From Akkermansiaceae bacterium (GTDB lineage Bacteria; Verrucomicrobiota; Verrucomicrobiia; Verrucomicrobiales; Akkermansiaceae): a DNA stretch of 64,000 nt. The translations under genes and the position numbers were made by a program. The notes under the pieces are model-generated. The model ran no database searches, was not told where the DNA came from, and was given only the letters and a program-made list of their open reading frames with translations. Shown here piece after piece: positions 9,722 to 18,429 of the stretch (positions within the stretch are counted from its first letter, which is position 1; each line of letters opens with the position of its first letter). The stretch spans positions 48,233 through 112,232 of the forward strand of contig CAJJBR010000056.1 in NCBI GenBank assembly GCA_905182475.1, given 5' to 3'.

Positions 9722-11143
9722 CTATACCTTCGCGTCCAGCCAGCGCCCCTTGAAGTGTAGCCGGACGAATACGATTGCTTGGGTCAGGAGATCAAAGCCC
9801 AAGACGATCCAAACACCCGTCAGAGTCACCCAACCGAACTGGGAAAGAACCCAAAGGACTCCGACCCGATAGAATAGCATACTGCTGAATGCCCAGCGCA
9901 TTACGAGTTTTGTCGCACCCGCGCCACGCATCGTCGTTTTTAGAATGATACAAGTAGCGAAGAACGGTTGGGTCAGTGCACAGACGACGAGCAAAGGCCC
10001 TGCGAGATCCGCATGAATTTCACTTCCCGGAGCCATCAGTCCGATCAGCCATTCCCTGCCGACCACGAAACAGAGCCCCATGAAAACCATCAAACCTACC
10101 GCAAGTTTCCAAGAGAATCGAACAGCTTCGACTGCCAATGCCTTGGATCCAGCTCCAAGATATTGCCCGGTCAATGCCGCCGCCGCCGCAGCAATCGCAA
10201 AGCCTGGTAGGAAACTCATCGACTCCAACCGGATCGCGATAAAATGGGCTCCGAGTGCGCCTTCCTTGTTCAGACTGGAAATCACCCGCAGGCCGTAGGA
10301 ATGGATCACCCACATCCCGGCGATCTCAAATGCCTGTGGCATTCCCACTCTCCAAATACGCATTAGTGTTTCCGAGTGGAAGCGCATTCCCTCGCGAGAC
10401 CATTTGAGACCTTCGCGCTTTTTAAACGTAAGTAGCAAGACCACTGTGAACAGGCCGGCAATCCATCCTATCACCGTTCCTAAGGCGATTCCGGAAACTC
10501 CATGCCCCCCAAAAGGTTCCGGTCCGAACACGAGTAGAATGCTTGCTCCCATGTTGACCACGTTCACCACTAGCATCGCAAAAAACGGCGTTTTCGTATC
10601 GCCTGAGCCACGCAAAGCCGCATTCACGGAGAACATCGCCCCTGCAACCGGCCCCGACCATGCGAGCATGCGGATGTAGCTTTCGGCCTCAACTGCCGCA
10701 GCAGAGGTGAGCCTCATCCACATAATAAGGTATGGCGCACCTACTTGGAGAATTACGAAAGCAGCACAACCCGCCAGTGCGCCGAGCCAAACACCCTGCC
10801 CCAGACCCCTGTTTGCCAGTTCAGTATCGCGGGCGCCTGTAGCACGGGAAACGAGAGCCATAACCCCCGTGGCTACGGCTCCTTGAAAAATGTAAATAAA
10901 CCAACCCACGTAACCTCCCAGACCAAGCGCATCGAGAATTGCAATACGCTCCGTTCCCTCGGCCATCCGCCCGGCGATTAGAATGTCCGTCATCCCAACA
11001 AAAAACGAAAGAACCTGCTCCATCAACGGCCACATCGCCAGTGTCAGCACCTGCCTGGTGAGTGTCATTTTCCCGAGCTTGCCACCGAGCCGGATTCCCT
11101 CCCCCCGCTCGTTTGCCTCCACAGAAATACCCGGCTTATCCAT
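9722..11143 (-). CDS. MATE family multidrug/solute exporter
   Basis: The 473-residue protein has about 12 hydrophobic segments arranged as two similar halves, as in MATE antiporters, which export cationic compounds against Na+ or H+. Recognisable pieces are MWPLMEQVLSFFVGMTDILIAGRM at the start (quoted part: LSFFVGMTDILIAGRM), GVMALVSRATGARD, AALRGSGDTKTP in the first half and the matching TTMRGAGATKLVMR in the second. The length is normal for the family. It is convergent with the (Glu-Thr)16 gene and 62 bp downstream of the TPM pair on the same strand. The substrate is unknown. Confidence 0.92.
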   Translation of the reverse strand: MDKPGISVEANERGEGIRLGGKLGKMTLTRQVLTLAMWPLMEQVLSFFVGMTDILIAGRMAEGTERIAILDALGLGGYVGWFIYIFQGAVATGVMALVSRATGARDTELANRGLGQGVWLGALAGCAAFVILQVGAPYLIMWMRLTSAAAVEAESYIRMLAWSGPVAGAMFSVNAALRGSGDTKTPFFAMLVVNVVNMGASILLVFGPEPFGGHGVSGIALGTVIGWIAGLFTVVLLLTFKKREGLKWSREGMRFHSETLMRIWRVGMPQAFEIAGMWVIHSYGLRVISSLNKEGALGAHFIAIRLESMSFLPGFAIAAAAAALTGQYLGAGSKALAVEAVRFSWKLAVGLMVFMGLCFVVGREWLIGLMAPGSEIHADLAGPLLVVCALTQPFFATCIILKTTMRGAGATKLVMRWAFSSMLFYRVGVLWVLSQFGWVTLTGVWIVLGFDLLTQAIVFVRLHFKGRWLDAKV

Positions 11144-11205
11144 CCACTCAGACCCTCACCTCCTTGACGAGCTTCAGCAATTCCAAATTCGTCAATCGCC
11201 ACCGG

Positions 11206-12234
11206 TCATGCGCGCCGCATGTAATCCGGAACCTGATCACGCTGACGGGCAGGTGGCACCGCCGTGCTGGAAAACGAAATCACCGCACCGATCCCAGCTG
11301 CGTGGCTCCCGCCCATCCTTGGCTCCACCTCGAACTCCGGAAAAAGGAAACGCGACCGATGTTTCCACCACATCAATGAACTCCAAACCAAGAGCAATCC
11401 CCCGCACAACGAAACGAATACTCCCCCGACTAATCCTATCCAACTGGGAAGAGCGGCAGTTTCCTCCTCCTTCTCCATTCTCTCATGAAAAGCCCTGGCT
11501 TCTTCACCATCCGGGATCGCTTCCTTGGTAGCAGCGGCAGTGCCTTCTGTCATACGCTCCATCCAATAGATACGGATCGACATCTGCACTAGGAAAGCCT
11601 CCAACTGATCGGCGAGGTTCACGCTGGAAAAAGCCTGCACCACTGAACTTTTCAGCGCTCGCCTCTGCTCGGCAGCGGAAACGGCATCCGTGATAATCGG
11701 GCTCAGATAAATCTCTGATCGTTGAGGGGCGCCCAAGTAATAATAGGCAACGACCGCCGGCTTCCCTACAGAATACAAACGCTCGACCACCTCCTCCTCC
11801 CGCACATCCCCAGGGATCTGCTGGTCACCACCGAACACGTAGATATACATATCGATGGACGAATCGCTCGCGTGGTAATCAAGGAAGGACTGCAAGTCCT
11901 GCTTCTCTTTCGTCCCGAGGAGCGACTGCGGATCGACCAAGTAGAGTTCCGGTTTCTCCTCGAAGTACCCAGTCAGGTATTCTTCCCCGACAATGTTTTC
12001 TTCCGTTTCCAACTCTGCGAGTTCCTCCTGTGTCGGTTCGTCAATCGCTAGAGGCGTATCCTCCGCCTGATCCTCTTCCGGCAAAGACTCATAGGTCAGG
12101 AGAGAGCCGCCTGCCATCCAGCCGTCATCCAACATGGATGCCCGGTCTTCCGTATTCCACTCCGGCAGCGGTGGTTCCACGTTTGCAAAAAGAAAACCGC
12201 TGCATAGCCAGAGAAGCAGGAGTCGCTTTTTCAA
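11206..12234 (-). CDS. TPM-like domain membrane protein
   Basis: The 342-residue protein has a signal peptide (MKKRLLLLWLCSGFLFA), an acidic Glu-rich segment (residues about 45-90), a domain beginning YLVDPQSLLGTKEKQDLQSF (about residues 97-220) resembling the TPM fold, a Glu-rich linker, and one transmembrane helix near residue 270 (WIGLVGGVFVSLCGGLLLVW). A short basic cytoplasmic tail follows. Its start overlaps the stop of the upstream gene by 4 bp (ATGA), showing translational coupling with the zinc-ribbon TPM gene. Members of the fold have been linked to photosystem repair and phosphatase activity, but no function is proven here. Confidence 0.65.
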   Translation of the reverse strand: MKKRLLLLWLCSGFLFANVEPPLPEWNTEDRASMLDDGWMAGGSLLTYESLPEEDQAEDTPLAIDEPTQEELAELETEENIVGEEYLTGYFEEKPELYLVDPQSLLGTKEKQDLQSFLDYHASDSSIDMYIYVFGGDQQIPGDVREEEVVERLYSVGKPAVVAYYYLGAPQRSEIYLSPIITDAVSAAEQRRALKSSVVQAFSSVNLADQLEAFLVQMSIRIYWMERMTEGTAAATKEAIPDGEEARAFHERMEKEEETAALPSWIGLVGGVFVSLCGGLLLVWSSLMWWKHRSRFLFPEFEVEPRMGGSHAAGIGAVISFSSTAVPPARQRDQVPDYMRRA

Positions 12235-12899
12235 AACTCAACCCCCTCGCTCTCGGGTCTCAACGGTTCATACATAGGATGAATGTTCCCTCCCCGGATT
12301 TTTTTCACCAAATCCTCCACCGCCACCGGGGTCGCAACCTTGCGTTCGTATCTTTCCGGATCACGGCGCACCTGTCTGCTCCGCTTCCGGAGCAGAGTCC
12401 TGACGTGGTTCAGCACTTTCAGTAATCCGTCGCAATAGCGGCCTTCCAACCAATGAGAGTGTGCTCTGGAAAGACACTCGAAAGTGTCCCGCTCTTCAAA
12501 AAACGGATCCAAAAGGTAACCGAAACTGATCCCAGCCGCCTTCGAATCGGGATCGATCACAATGAGTACCCCTCCTTCGTTCGGCTTCGTGACATCCACG
12601 TCCTCAAAGACCCCCCGGTTCAGCAGCCAAAAACCGAACTGCCTGAGATTCCCCGTTTCCCCGAGACTTCCCGTGTAAACCGCTATGAACATCTGCGGGA
12701 ATGAAGTCCCAAATGCCTCCATTGCATCCTCGATCCTATCCCGCTCCTTTCGGCGAAACAGACCAGCGGCATCCGTCAAACTCCGGAGTTTTACCTCCCC
12801 GTCCCCAAACATCTTATCCGAATCCGCGAGCGAAAATCCACAATGCGGGCAGGCCGCAGCCGCCCGGTGAATTCGCTGCACACATCGAGGACATTTCAT
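12231..12899 (-). CDS. Zinc-ribbon plus TPM-like domain protein
   Basis: The 222-residue protein opens with a zinc ribbon (CPRC at residues 3-6 and CPHC at 17-20) and continues with a TPM-like region: DRIEDAMEAFGTSFPQMFIA, FGFWLLNRG, GGVLIVIDPDSKAAGISFGY and YCDGLLKVLNHV. The LLNRG...GVLIVID...ISFGY order is that of TPM proteins (LLILVS, GYGLE-like). No signal peptide or membrane helix is seen, so this partner is cytoplasmic while the coupled downstream gene is membrane-bound. The two likely act together; their role is unknown. Confidence 0.65.
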   Translation of the reverse strand: MKCPRCVQRIHRAAAACPHCGFSLADSDKMFGDGEVKLRSLTDAAGLFRRKERDRIEDAMEAFGTSFPQMFIAVYTGSLGETGNLRQFGFWLLNRGVFEDVDVTKPNEGGVLIVIDPDSKAAGISFGYLLDPFFEERDTFECLSRAHSHWLEGRYCDGLLKVLNHVRTLLRKRSRQVRRDPERYERKVATPVAVEDLVKKIRGGNIHPMYEPLRPESEGVEF

Positions 12900-13014
12900 A
12901 ATCTCTCCCGTTTATTACTGAATTCCCAGTATTCAGTCAAAGTAAATCACTTGCGTCAGGTGTGCGGCGCTCTTCCTTGAAGTTTAAAACTTAGTGTTTA
13001 ACCTATTTTCCACA

Positions 13015-13881
13015 ATGCCCCGTCTCACCGTAACCAAAACGCCGAAGTGCTACGTCGGCGGAGCCTTCATCCGATCCGAGAGTAACCGCACTTACGCGAT
13101 CAACGATGCAGCAGGCGAGTTCTTCGGAAACGTCCCGCTTTGCACCCGGAAGGATGTCCGCAATGCAGTCGAGGCGGCAGCGAAGGCCGGCCTAGGTTGG
13201 GCGAAGCGCTCCGGTTACAACCGTGGGCAGATCCTTTACCGCATGGCCGAAATGCTCGAAGCCCGTGCCGATGAACTTGTGGCCGCCCATTTCCCTACCA
13301 ATGCTGAGGAGAAGAAACGAGCTACCGCCGAGGTCTCCGCAGCGATCGACCGCATCGTCCACTACGCCGGCTGGACTGACAAATACGAGTCACTCCTGGG
13401 CAGCGTGAATCCTGTCGCCACAGCGCACTTCAATTTCTCCGTCACCGAGCCTATGGGTATCGTGGCAGTAACCGCGCCCGAAGAAGCCCCACTTCTCGCT
13501 CTCATCTCGATGATTCTGCCAATCATCGCGAGCGGCAACGCAGTCATCGCGCTCGCATCGGAATCAAAACCATACCCAGCCATCCTCCTCGGGGAAATGC
13601 TCGCTACCTGCGACCTTCCCGGCGGTGTCATCAATCTCCTCACCGGAAAGAACGCCGACATACTCCCCACCTTCGCCACCCACGAGCACATTCGCGCAGT
13701 CTCCGCATTCGCCAATCTGGAGGAAAGAAAAAGCCTCCAAGCAGGAGCTTCAAAATCAGTAAAACGCACCAAGTTTATCCCTGCGGAGAAGCCCTACGAC
13801 TGGTTCTCCGAATCAGCCCAAAGCCTCTACCACATCCGCGACTTCGTGGAACTCAAGACCACGTGGCACCCGGTCGGGTAA
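13015..13881 (+). CDS. Aldehyde dehydrogenase-like protein lacking the catalytic half
   Basis: From the ATG at 13015 (MPRLTVTKTPKCYVGGAF) the protein is 288 residues, against about 480 for aldehyde dehydrogenases. The N-terminal NAD-binding part is clear (YVGGAFIRSESNRTY, GWAKRSGYNRGQILYRMAEML, PMGIVAVTAPEEAPLLALIS, LPGGVINLLTG). After the last of these the sequence jumps to a short tail ending in FVELKTTWHPVG, and the catalytic Cys region is absent. The ORF is intact and the tail is not random: half-length relatives with a similar KTxWHPxG end are known next to full ALDH genes in other bacteria. No full ALDH is nearby here. A GTG at 12994 is an alternative start. Confidence 0.75.
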   Translation: MPRLTVTKTPKCYVGGAFIRSESNRTYAINDAAGEFFGNVPLCTRKDVRNAVEAAAKAGLGWAKRSGYNRGQILYRMAEMLEARADELVAAHFPTNAEEKKRATAEVSAAIDRIVHYAGWTDKYESLLGSVNPVATAHFNFSVTEPMGIVAVTAPEEAPLLALISMILPIIASGNAVIALASESKPYPAILLGEMLATCDLPGGVINLLTGKNADILPTFATHEHIRAVSAFANLEERKSLQAGASKSVKRTKFIPAEKPYDWFSESAQSLYHIRDFVELKTTWHPVG

Positions 13882-13887
13882 TATCAG

Positions 13888-14562
13888 TTAGCTTTTCACG
13901 GCCTCATACACACTGACTACTCCGAATGTCATTGGAGTAAATGCGCCTTGGGAGAGGCCGTTTTTTTCCAAGAGAGCAATCATCGAGTCCCCTGCGGGAA
14001 ATTGTTCGATGGAATCACCGAGGTATTCGTAAGCGTCCTTCTCCTTGGTGAGGAAGCCGGCCATCTTCGGTAGGATATTGTGAAGATAGAAGCGGTAGGG
14101 TGCGCAGAGGATTCCCTTTGGAAGGGAGAAATCTAGGATAAAGAGATGGCCGCCGGGCTTGAGAACACGGCGCATTTCTTTCAGTCCGAGTTCGTAGTCC
14201 GCCATGTTGCGCAGTCCGAAAGCTACGGTGAGGACGTCGAATTCGTTCTCGGGGTAAGGGAGATCAAGTGCGTCTGCGACGAGGGTCTTTTTGACACCAC
14301 GTGAAGAAGCATGCTCGAGCATTTCCGCACAGAAATCCGTGGCAATGACATCACAGGAGGGAATCTCCTTTTGGATCTTCAGGGCGAGATCTCCAGTGCC
14401 GCTAGCGACATCGAGGAGATTCTTCGGAGAGAGTTTCTCGATCCGATTTGTGACAACGTGTCGCCACCAGAAGTCCATACCTCCGGAGAGGATGTGGTTG
14501 GTCATCACATAGCGATCCGCGATTCGAGCGAAGGCGTCTCGGACGTAGATGGGATCTGGCAT
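13888..14562 (-). CDS. ubiE: Demethylmenaquinone/ubiquinone C-methyltransferase UbiE/MenG
   Basis: The 224-residue class I SAM-dependent methyltransferase has the UbiE signature set: YVRDAFARIADRYVMTNHILSGGMD at the start (short form DRYVMTNHILSGGMDFWW), the SAM-binding LLDVASGTGDLAL, and the second signature AFGLRNMADYELGLKEMRRVLKPGG. It performs the C-methylation in menaquinone or ubiquinone synthesis; menaquinone is likelier for this phylum, which is inference. It is followed on the same strand by nothing related; msrA lies 19 bp upstream, so the two may share a transcript. The length is slightly below the usual 230-250. Confidence 0.93.
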   Translation of the reverse strand: MPDPIYVRDAFARIADRYVMTNHILSGGMDFWWRHVVTNRIEKLSPKNLLDVASGTGDLALKIQKEIPSCDVIATDFCAEMLEHASSRGVKKTLVADALDLPYPENEFDVLTVAFGLRNMADYELGLKEMRRVLKPGGHLFILDFSLPKGILCAPYRFYLHNILPKMAGFLTKEKDAYEYLGDSIEQFPAGDSMIALLEKNGLSQGAFTPMTFGVVSVYEAVKS

Positions 14563-14581
14563 TGGAGTTCAGCGGGTGGGA

Positions 14582-15259
14582 TCAGTGCTTCGCACCTTTT
14601 TTGAGGATGTCTGGAAATTTCGCCTGGAAATTTTTCAGCCTCGGGATCGAGACCCCTTGGATATAGCCGTTCGTCGGGTTGAGCTTTTCATAATTCTGGT
14701 GGTAGTCCTCGCCTATCCAAAACTTCTCAAAAGGATATACTTCGGCGGCAACCTCTTTGGGTGCGAGTTCCTTATTCAGAGCAGCGATCTTCTCATCAAT
14801 GATCTTTTTCTGTTCCTCGTTTTGGTAGAAAATGATGGAGCGATATTGGGAACCGTTGTCCGGCCCCTGCCCATACACTTGCGTAACATTTTGCGAACCG
14901 AAATAGACATCCACGAGGGTGGCGAAGGAAACGACCTTGGGATCGTATATAATCTCGACGGCTTCAGCGTGCCCGGTGCGGCCTGTGTTACTGGACTCGT
15001 AGGTAGGATTCTTCGTATGTCCCCCCGCGTAGCCGGATATGGATTCCTCCACACCTTTGACACTTTCGTAAACAGCCTCGACGCACCAGAAACACCCGCT
15101 GGCAAAGTAGGCACGGGCTTTCCCGTCTTTCAACAGGGTTTGTACGGGATCGGACTTCTGTGCCTTGATCTGGGCGGCGCGGTCGGTCTTCTGCTGGCTG
15201 CAACCTGTGGAAATTAGCAGTGCAGTCAGAGTTACGATCAGGGAAAATGGCTTCTTCAT
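14582..15259 (-). CDS. msrA: Peptide-methionine (S)-S-oxide reductase, lipoprotein form
   Basis: The 225-residue protein carries a lipobox (LLISTGC, lipidated Cys20), placing this MsrA outside the cytoplasm. The catalytic Cys56 lies in ASGCFWCVE, followed by GYAGG, GHAEAVEI and YFGSQN, and EDYHQNY near the C-terminus, all classic MsrA motifs. It reduces methionine-S-sulfoxide in damaged exported proteins. No MsrB domain is fused. It sits between trpB (upstream) and ubiE (downstream) on the same strand with short gaps. Confidence 0.95.
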   Translation of the reverse strand: MKKPFSLIVTLTALLISTGCSQQKTDRAAQIKAQKSDPVQTLLKDGKARAYFASGCFWCVEAVYESVKGVEESISGYAGGHTKNPTYESSNTGRTGHAEAVEIIYDPKVVSFATLVDVYFGSQNVTQVYGQGPDNGSQYRSIIFYQNEEQKKIIDEKIAALNKELAPKEVAAEVYPFEKFWIGEDYHQNYEKLNPTNGYIQGVSIPRLKNFQAKFPDILKKGAKH

Positions 15260-15286
15260 AATTGGTAAGAGTAACGGAAGGTCAGT

Positions 15287-16519
15287 TTATTTCAACGGGT
15301 CGCCGTCCTTGAAAAGATACTTCATGGCTTGCTCCATATCTTTGTCTCCCCGTCCGGAGACGTTGACGATGATGATCTCCGACTTCGGGAGGGAGCCGGC
15401 GACTTTGAGGATGTATGCCATGGCGTGGGCGGTTTCCAGAGCGGGGATAATTCCCTCAGTGGTGGCGAGATCCTTGAAACCTGCGAGCGCTTCCTCGTCT
15501 GTTGCGAATGTGTATTCGACGCGGCCTGCCTCTTGCAGGAAGGCGTGTTCGGGGCCAATGGCCGCGTAGTCGAGCCCGGCGGAAACCGAATGGGTGAGTT
15601 CGATCTGGCCGTCGTCGTTTGCTAAGAGCCAGGTTTTCGTGCCTTGGAGGACTCCGAGTTTCCCTCCTTGGAAACGGGCTGCGTGACGCTCCGGGATGAT
15701 GCCGTCTCCACCTGCCTCAACGCCAACCATGCGGACGTTTTCATCGCCGAGGAATGGATGGAAAAGCCCGATGGCATTCGATCCACCGCCGACACAGGCG
15801 ACAAGCATATCCGGAAGCCGACCTTCCCTTTCCAAAATTTGCTCGCGAGCTTCGACGCCTATCACCCGCTGAAAATCGCGGACGATCATTGGGAAAGGAT
15901 GGGAGCCGAGGGCGGAACCGATGATGTAGTGGGTATTCTCCACGCTGGCGACCCAGTCGCGCATAGCCTCGTTGACTGCCTCTTTAAGTGTTGCCTGTCC
16001 GGCGGTAACGGAACGGACTTCCGCTCCCATCAGGCGCATCCGTGCGACATTGAGCGCTTGACGTTCCATATCCACCTTACCCATGTAAACGATACACTCC
16101 ATGCCGAAACGAGCGCAAACCGTGGCGGTCGCGACGCCGTGCTGGCCTGCTCCGGTTTCCGCGATGATACGGGTTTTCCCGAGACGTTTCGCAAGCAGGA
16201 TCTGGCCGAGGGCATTATTGATCTTGTGCGCACCAGTGTGTAGGAGGTCTTCTCGTTTGAGGTAAATTTTCGCACCGCCGAGTTTCTCCGTCCAACGTTC
16301 TGCGAAGTAGAGGGGAGTCGGGCGTCCGACGTAGTTTTTCAGAAGGTCGTCCAGTTCCGCTTGGAATGCGGGATCAGCCTTGGCGTCTTCATATGCTTTC
16401 GCGAGATCCTGTAGCGGGGTCATCAGTGTCTCAGGAACAAACATTCCGCCGAACTGGCCGAAATGGCCTTTCGGATCAGGTAGGGTTGCTTGGGAGGGAG
16501 GTTGGGTTGTAGTGCTCAT
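15287..16519 (-). CDS. trpB: Tryptophan synthase beta chain
   Basis: The 410-residue protein joins indole and serine to tryptophan with PLP. It has [12 protein letters not shown], the PLP lysine Lys99 in [21 protein letters not shown], and the phosphate loop GGGSNAIG. The ATG at 16519 was chosen because it overlaps the stop of the L,D-transpeptidase gene as ATGA; the longer in-frame start at 16531 would overlap by 16 bp. No trpA or other trp gene is in the window, so the pathway genes are dispersed. The N-terminal leader of about 18 residues is unremarkable. Confidence 0.97.
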   Translation of the reverse strand: MSTTTQPPSQATLPDPKGHFGQFGGMFVPETLMTPLQDLAKAYEDAKADPAFQAELDDLLKNYVGRPTPLYFAERWTEKLGGAKIYLKREDLLHTGAHKINNALGQILLAKRLGKTRIIAETGAGQHGVATATVCARFGMECIVYMGKVDMERQALNVARMRLMGAEVRSVTAGQATLKEAVNEAMRDWVASVENTHYIIGSALGSHPFPMIVRDFQRVIGVEAREQILEREGRLPDMLVACVGGGSNAIGLFHPFLGDENVRMVGVEAGGDGIIPERHAARFQGGKLGVLQGTKTWLLANDDGQIELTHSVSAGLDYAAIGPEHAFLQEAGRVEYTFATDEEALAGFKDLATTEGIIPALETAHAMAYILKVAGSLPKSEIIIVNVSGRGDKDMEQAMKYLFKDGDPLK

Positions 16520-17241
16520 GGTAATTTCCAAACGGGTTTGAGCCTTTCGTATTCAGCTCGCGGCAAGAGGACGTAAAGCGGGTGACGGCCTGGGTCAACA
16601 GTTGCTATTAAATGACGGAGTTTCTCCTCGACCATAGTCGTGCATCCGGCAGTGGCGGCGGCACCTTCCCGACGCCAGATGTGGAAGAAAATCGAAGAGC
16701 CACCGTTCGCGACAACGTTGGGAAAGGCATTGTGCCCGATGAACAATTTAAGGGACTGCGGGTAGTCGTTTTGTTTCATCTGAGCCTTCTTTTCCCAAGT
16801 GGTCGCGGGTTCATGGTCGAGGCTGAGAAACTGGTTATAGTATTTCGAACTACCGTCCTCCACCCAGAGATCGCGGGAGGTGACCTGGTGATAAAATGTC
16901 TTTGGATGCTTCTTCACGCTCTTGTGCGCACCCCAGACGCCACCGATGTCATAGACACCTGCGGGAGAACGGCCATCGCCTTCCTTTTTCAAACGAGCGC
17001 CGGAGGGATTCGAGTGAAGACCCCTACCCCATACCAGCCCGCTGGATCCGAGCCGGCCTTTCCATTCGCCGCCGACTTGCTGCCAGCTGCCTCTTTTTTT
17101 TTCAAAATAGGAGATCGTGACGTGGCTGCTATTCCACCCTTCCGATACGCCAACCAAGCACTGGCTGGAACCCGCGGGCAACTCGAAACCGGATGCCGAA
17201 AGTGCACCGAGGAGCCAAACCGTGAGCCAAGCGAATTTCAT
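16516..17241 (-). CDS. L,D-transpeptidase (YkuD-like) family protein
   Basis: The 241-residue protein has a signal peptide ([18 protein letters not shown]) and a YkuD-like catalytic region. The motif is seen as His187 in FFHIWRREG and Cys200 in TAGCTTM, with [14 protein letters not shown] upstream, which is the typical substrate-side segment. L,D-transpeptidases crosslink peptidoglycan or attach proteins to it. The spacing His-13-Cys and the SxGC replaced by TAGC are within the range of divergent family members. The gene is translationally coupled to trpB, an unrelated function, probably through genome compaction only. Confidence 0.8.
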   Translation of the reverse strand: MKFAWLTVWLLGALSASGFELPAGSSQCLVGVSEGWNSSHVTISYFEKKRGSWQQVGGEWKGRLGSSGLVWGRGLHSNPSGARLKKEGDGRSPAGVYDIGGVWGAHKSVKKHPKTFYHQVTSRDLWVEDGSSKYYNQFLSLDHEPATTWEKKAQMKQNDYPQSLKLFIGHNAFPNVVANGGSSIFFHIWRREGAAATAGCTTMVEEKLRHLIATVDPGRHPLYVLLPRAEYERLKPVWKLP

Positions 17242-17309
17242 GGCCTAATGATGGAGCGGGAAGCCGCGATGTGCAACCCATCCCGAACCTAGCTGCACGA
17301 AATTTAAGG

Positions 17310-17325
17310 TTTATTAATTAATAAA
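17310..17325. promoter_or_regulatory. Perfect 16-bp AT palindrome between divergent genes
   Basis: TTTATTAATTAATAAA is a perfect palindrome in the 105-bp divergent gap between the L,D-transpeptidase and the M42 peptidase, 21 bp before the M42 start. It could be an operator or part of an AT-rich promoter. The role is inferred only from position and symmetry. Confidence 0.35.
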
Positions 17326-17346
17326 TCCCTATCATCATCTGACGCT

Positions 17347-18426
17347 ATGCGAGCCAAAGCACTTTCACTTCTCGAGGAACTCACCGAAGCACACTCCGTA
17401 TCCGGTCATGAGGACGAAGTCCGCGCGATTTTCGTGGATGAACTAACCGAGGTCGGCGAACTGGCTACGGACAAGAATGGATCGGTAATCTGTGCCGATC
17501 CGAAGGAAGGTCCACGGGTGCTGATTGCCGGTCACATGGACGAGGTAGGGTTCATGGTGCAAAATATCACACAGGACGGGTTCATCCAGTTCGTGACACT
17601 GGGTGGATGGTGGAACCAAGTCATGCTTGCTCAGCGGGTGCAGATCCTGAACAGCAAGGGCGAAAAAATCATCGGAGTGATTGGAACCAAGCCCGTCCAT
17701 TTCCTCACAAGCGACCAGAGAAAGGGAACGATAGGCGTCGAACAAATGTTCATCGATATCGGAGCCTCCACACGGCGCGAGGTAGAGCATGCATTTCACA
17801 TAACGATTGGTGATCCGATTGCCCCTTGGTCGCCTTTCACCCCGATGGCGAAGGCAAACCATTACATGGCAAAAGCTTTTGATAACCGCGTAGGAATGGC
17901 CGGAGTGATCCAATCAGCTCTGAAACTGGTAAATTCCGACCATCCGAACGAAATCGTTTTTGCTGGCAGCGTGCAGGAGGAAGTAGGCCTGCGTGGAGCG
18001 AGGACTTTGGCGAATTTCGTAAAACCGGATGTGGCAATCATCCTCGAGGGTCCGCCCGCCGATGACACTCCCGGATTCAATCCGTGGGAGAGCCAGGGGA
18101 AACTCGGTGAAGGTGTCCAAATCCGACTATACGATCCGAGTGCGATCGGAAATCCACGCCTCGCAAAACTCGCCATTGAGACCGCCCTCGAAAAAGACAT
18201 CCCCCACCAAGTGACCGTGCGGAGGAGCGGCGGGACAGATGCGGGTGCCTTTCACCAGGCGAACCAAGGCATTCCATGCGTTGTTCTAGGCGTCCCCGCC
18301 CGCTACATCCACTCGCACAATTCCATCATCGATATCGAGGACTACCTCGCGATGGTGAACCTAACCATCGCTCTCGCTGAGAAACTCGACAAGGGCACGG
18401 TAGAGTCGCTGACGCGGTTTATTTAA
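17347..18426 (+). CDS. M42 family metallopeptidase (FrvX / glutamyl aminopeptidase-like)
   Basis: The 359-residue protein matches dinuclear-metal M42 aminopeptidases. Metal ligands are visible: His63 and Asp65 in AGHMDEVGFMV, the bridging Asp in KAFDNRVGMA, EE in VQEEVGLRGA, a later Asp in SGGTDAGAFHQA, and His in RYIHSHNS. Members are usually cytoplasmic and trim N-terminal residues from peptides; some are cellulase-like in name only. No signal peptide is present. The stop lies 3 bp from the stop of the convergent glmS gene. Confidence 0.93.
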   Translation: MRAKALSLLEELTEAHSVSGHEDEVRAIFVDELTEVGELATDKNGSVICADPKEGPRVLIAGHMDEVGFMVQNITQDGFIQFVTLGGWWNQVMLAQRVQILNSKGEKIIGVIGTKPVHFLTSDQRKGTIGVEQMFIDIGASTRREVEHAFHITIGDPIAPWSPFTPMAKANHYMAKAFDNRVGMAGVIQSALKLVNSDHPNEIVFAGSVQEEVGLRGARTLANFVKPDVAIILEGPPADDTPGFNPWESQGKLGEGVQIRLYDPSAIGNPRLAKLAIETALEKDIPHQVTVRRSGGTDAGAFHQANQGIPCVVLGVPARYIHSHNSIIDIEDYLAMVNLTIALAEKLDKGTVESLTRFI

Positions 18427-18429
18427 GAA

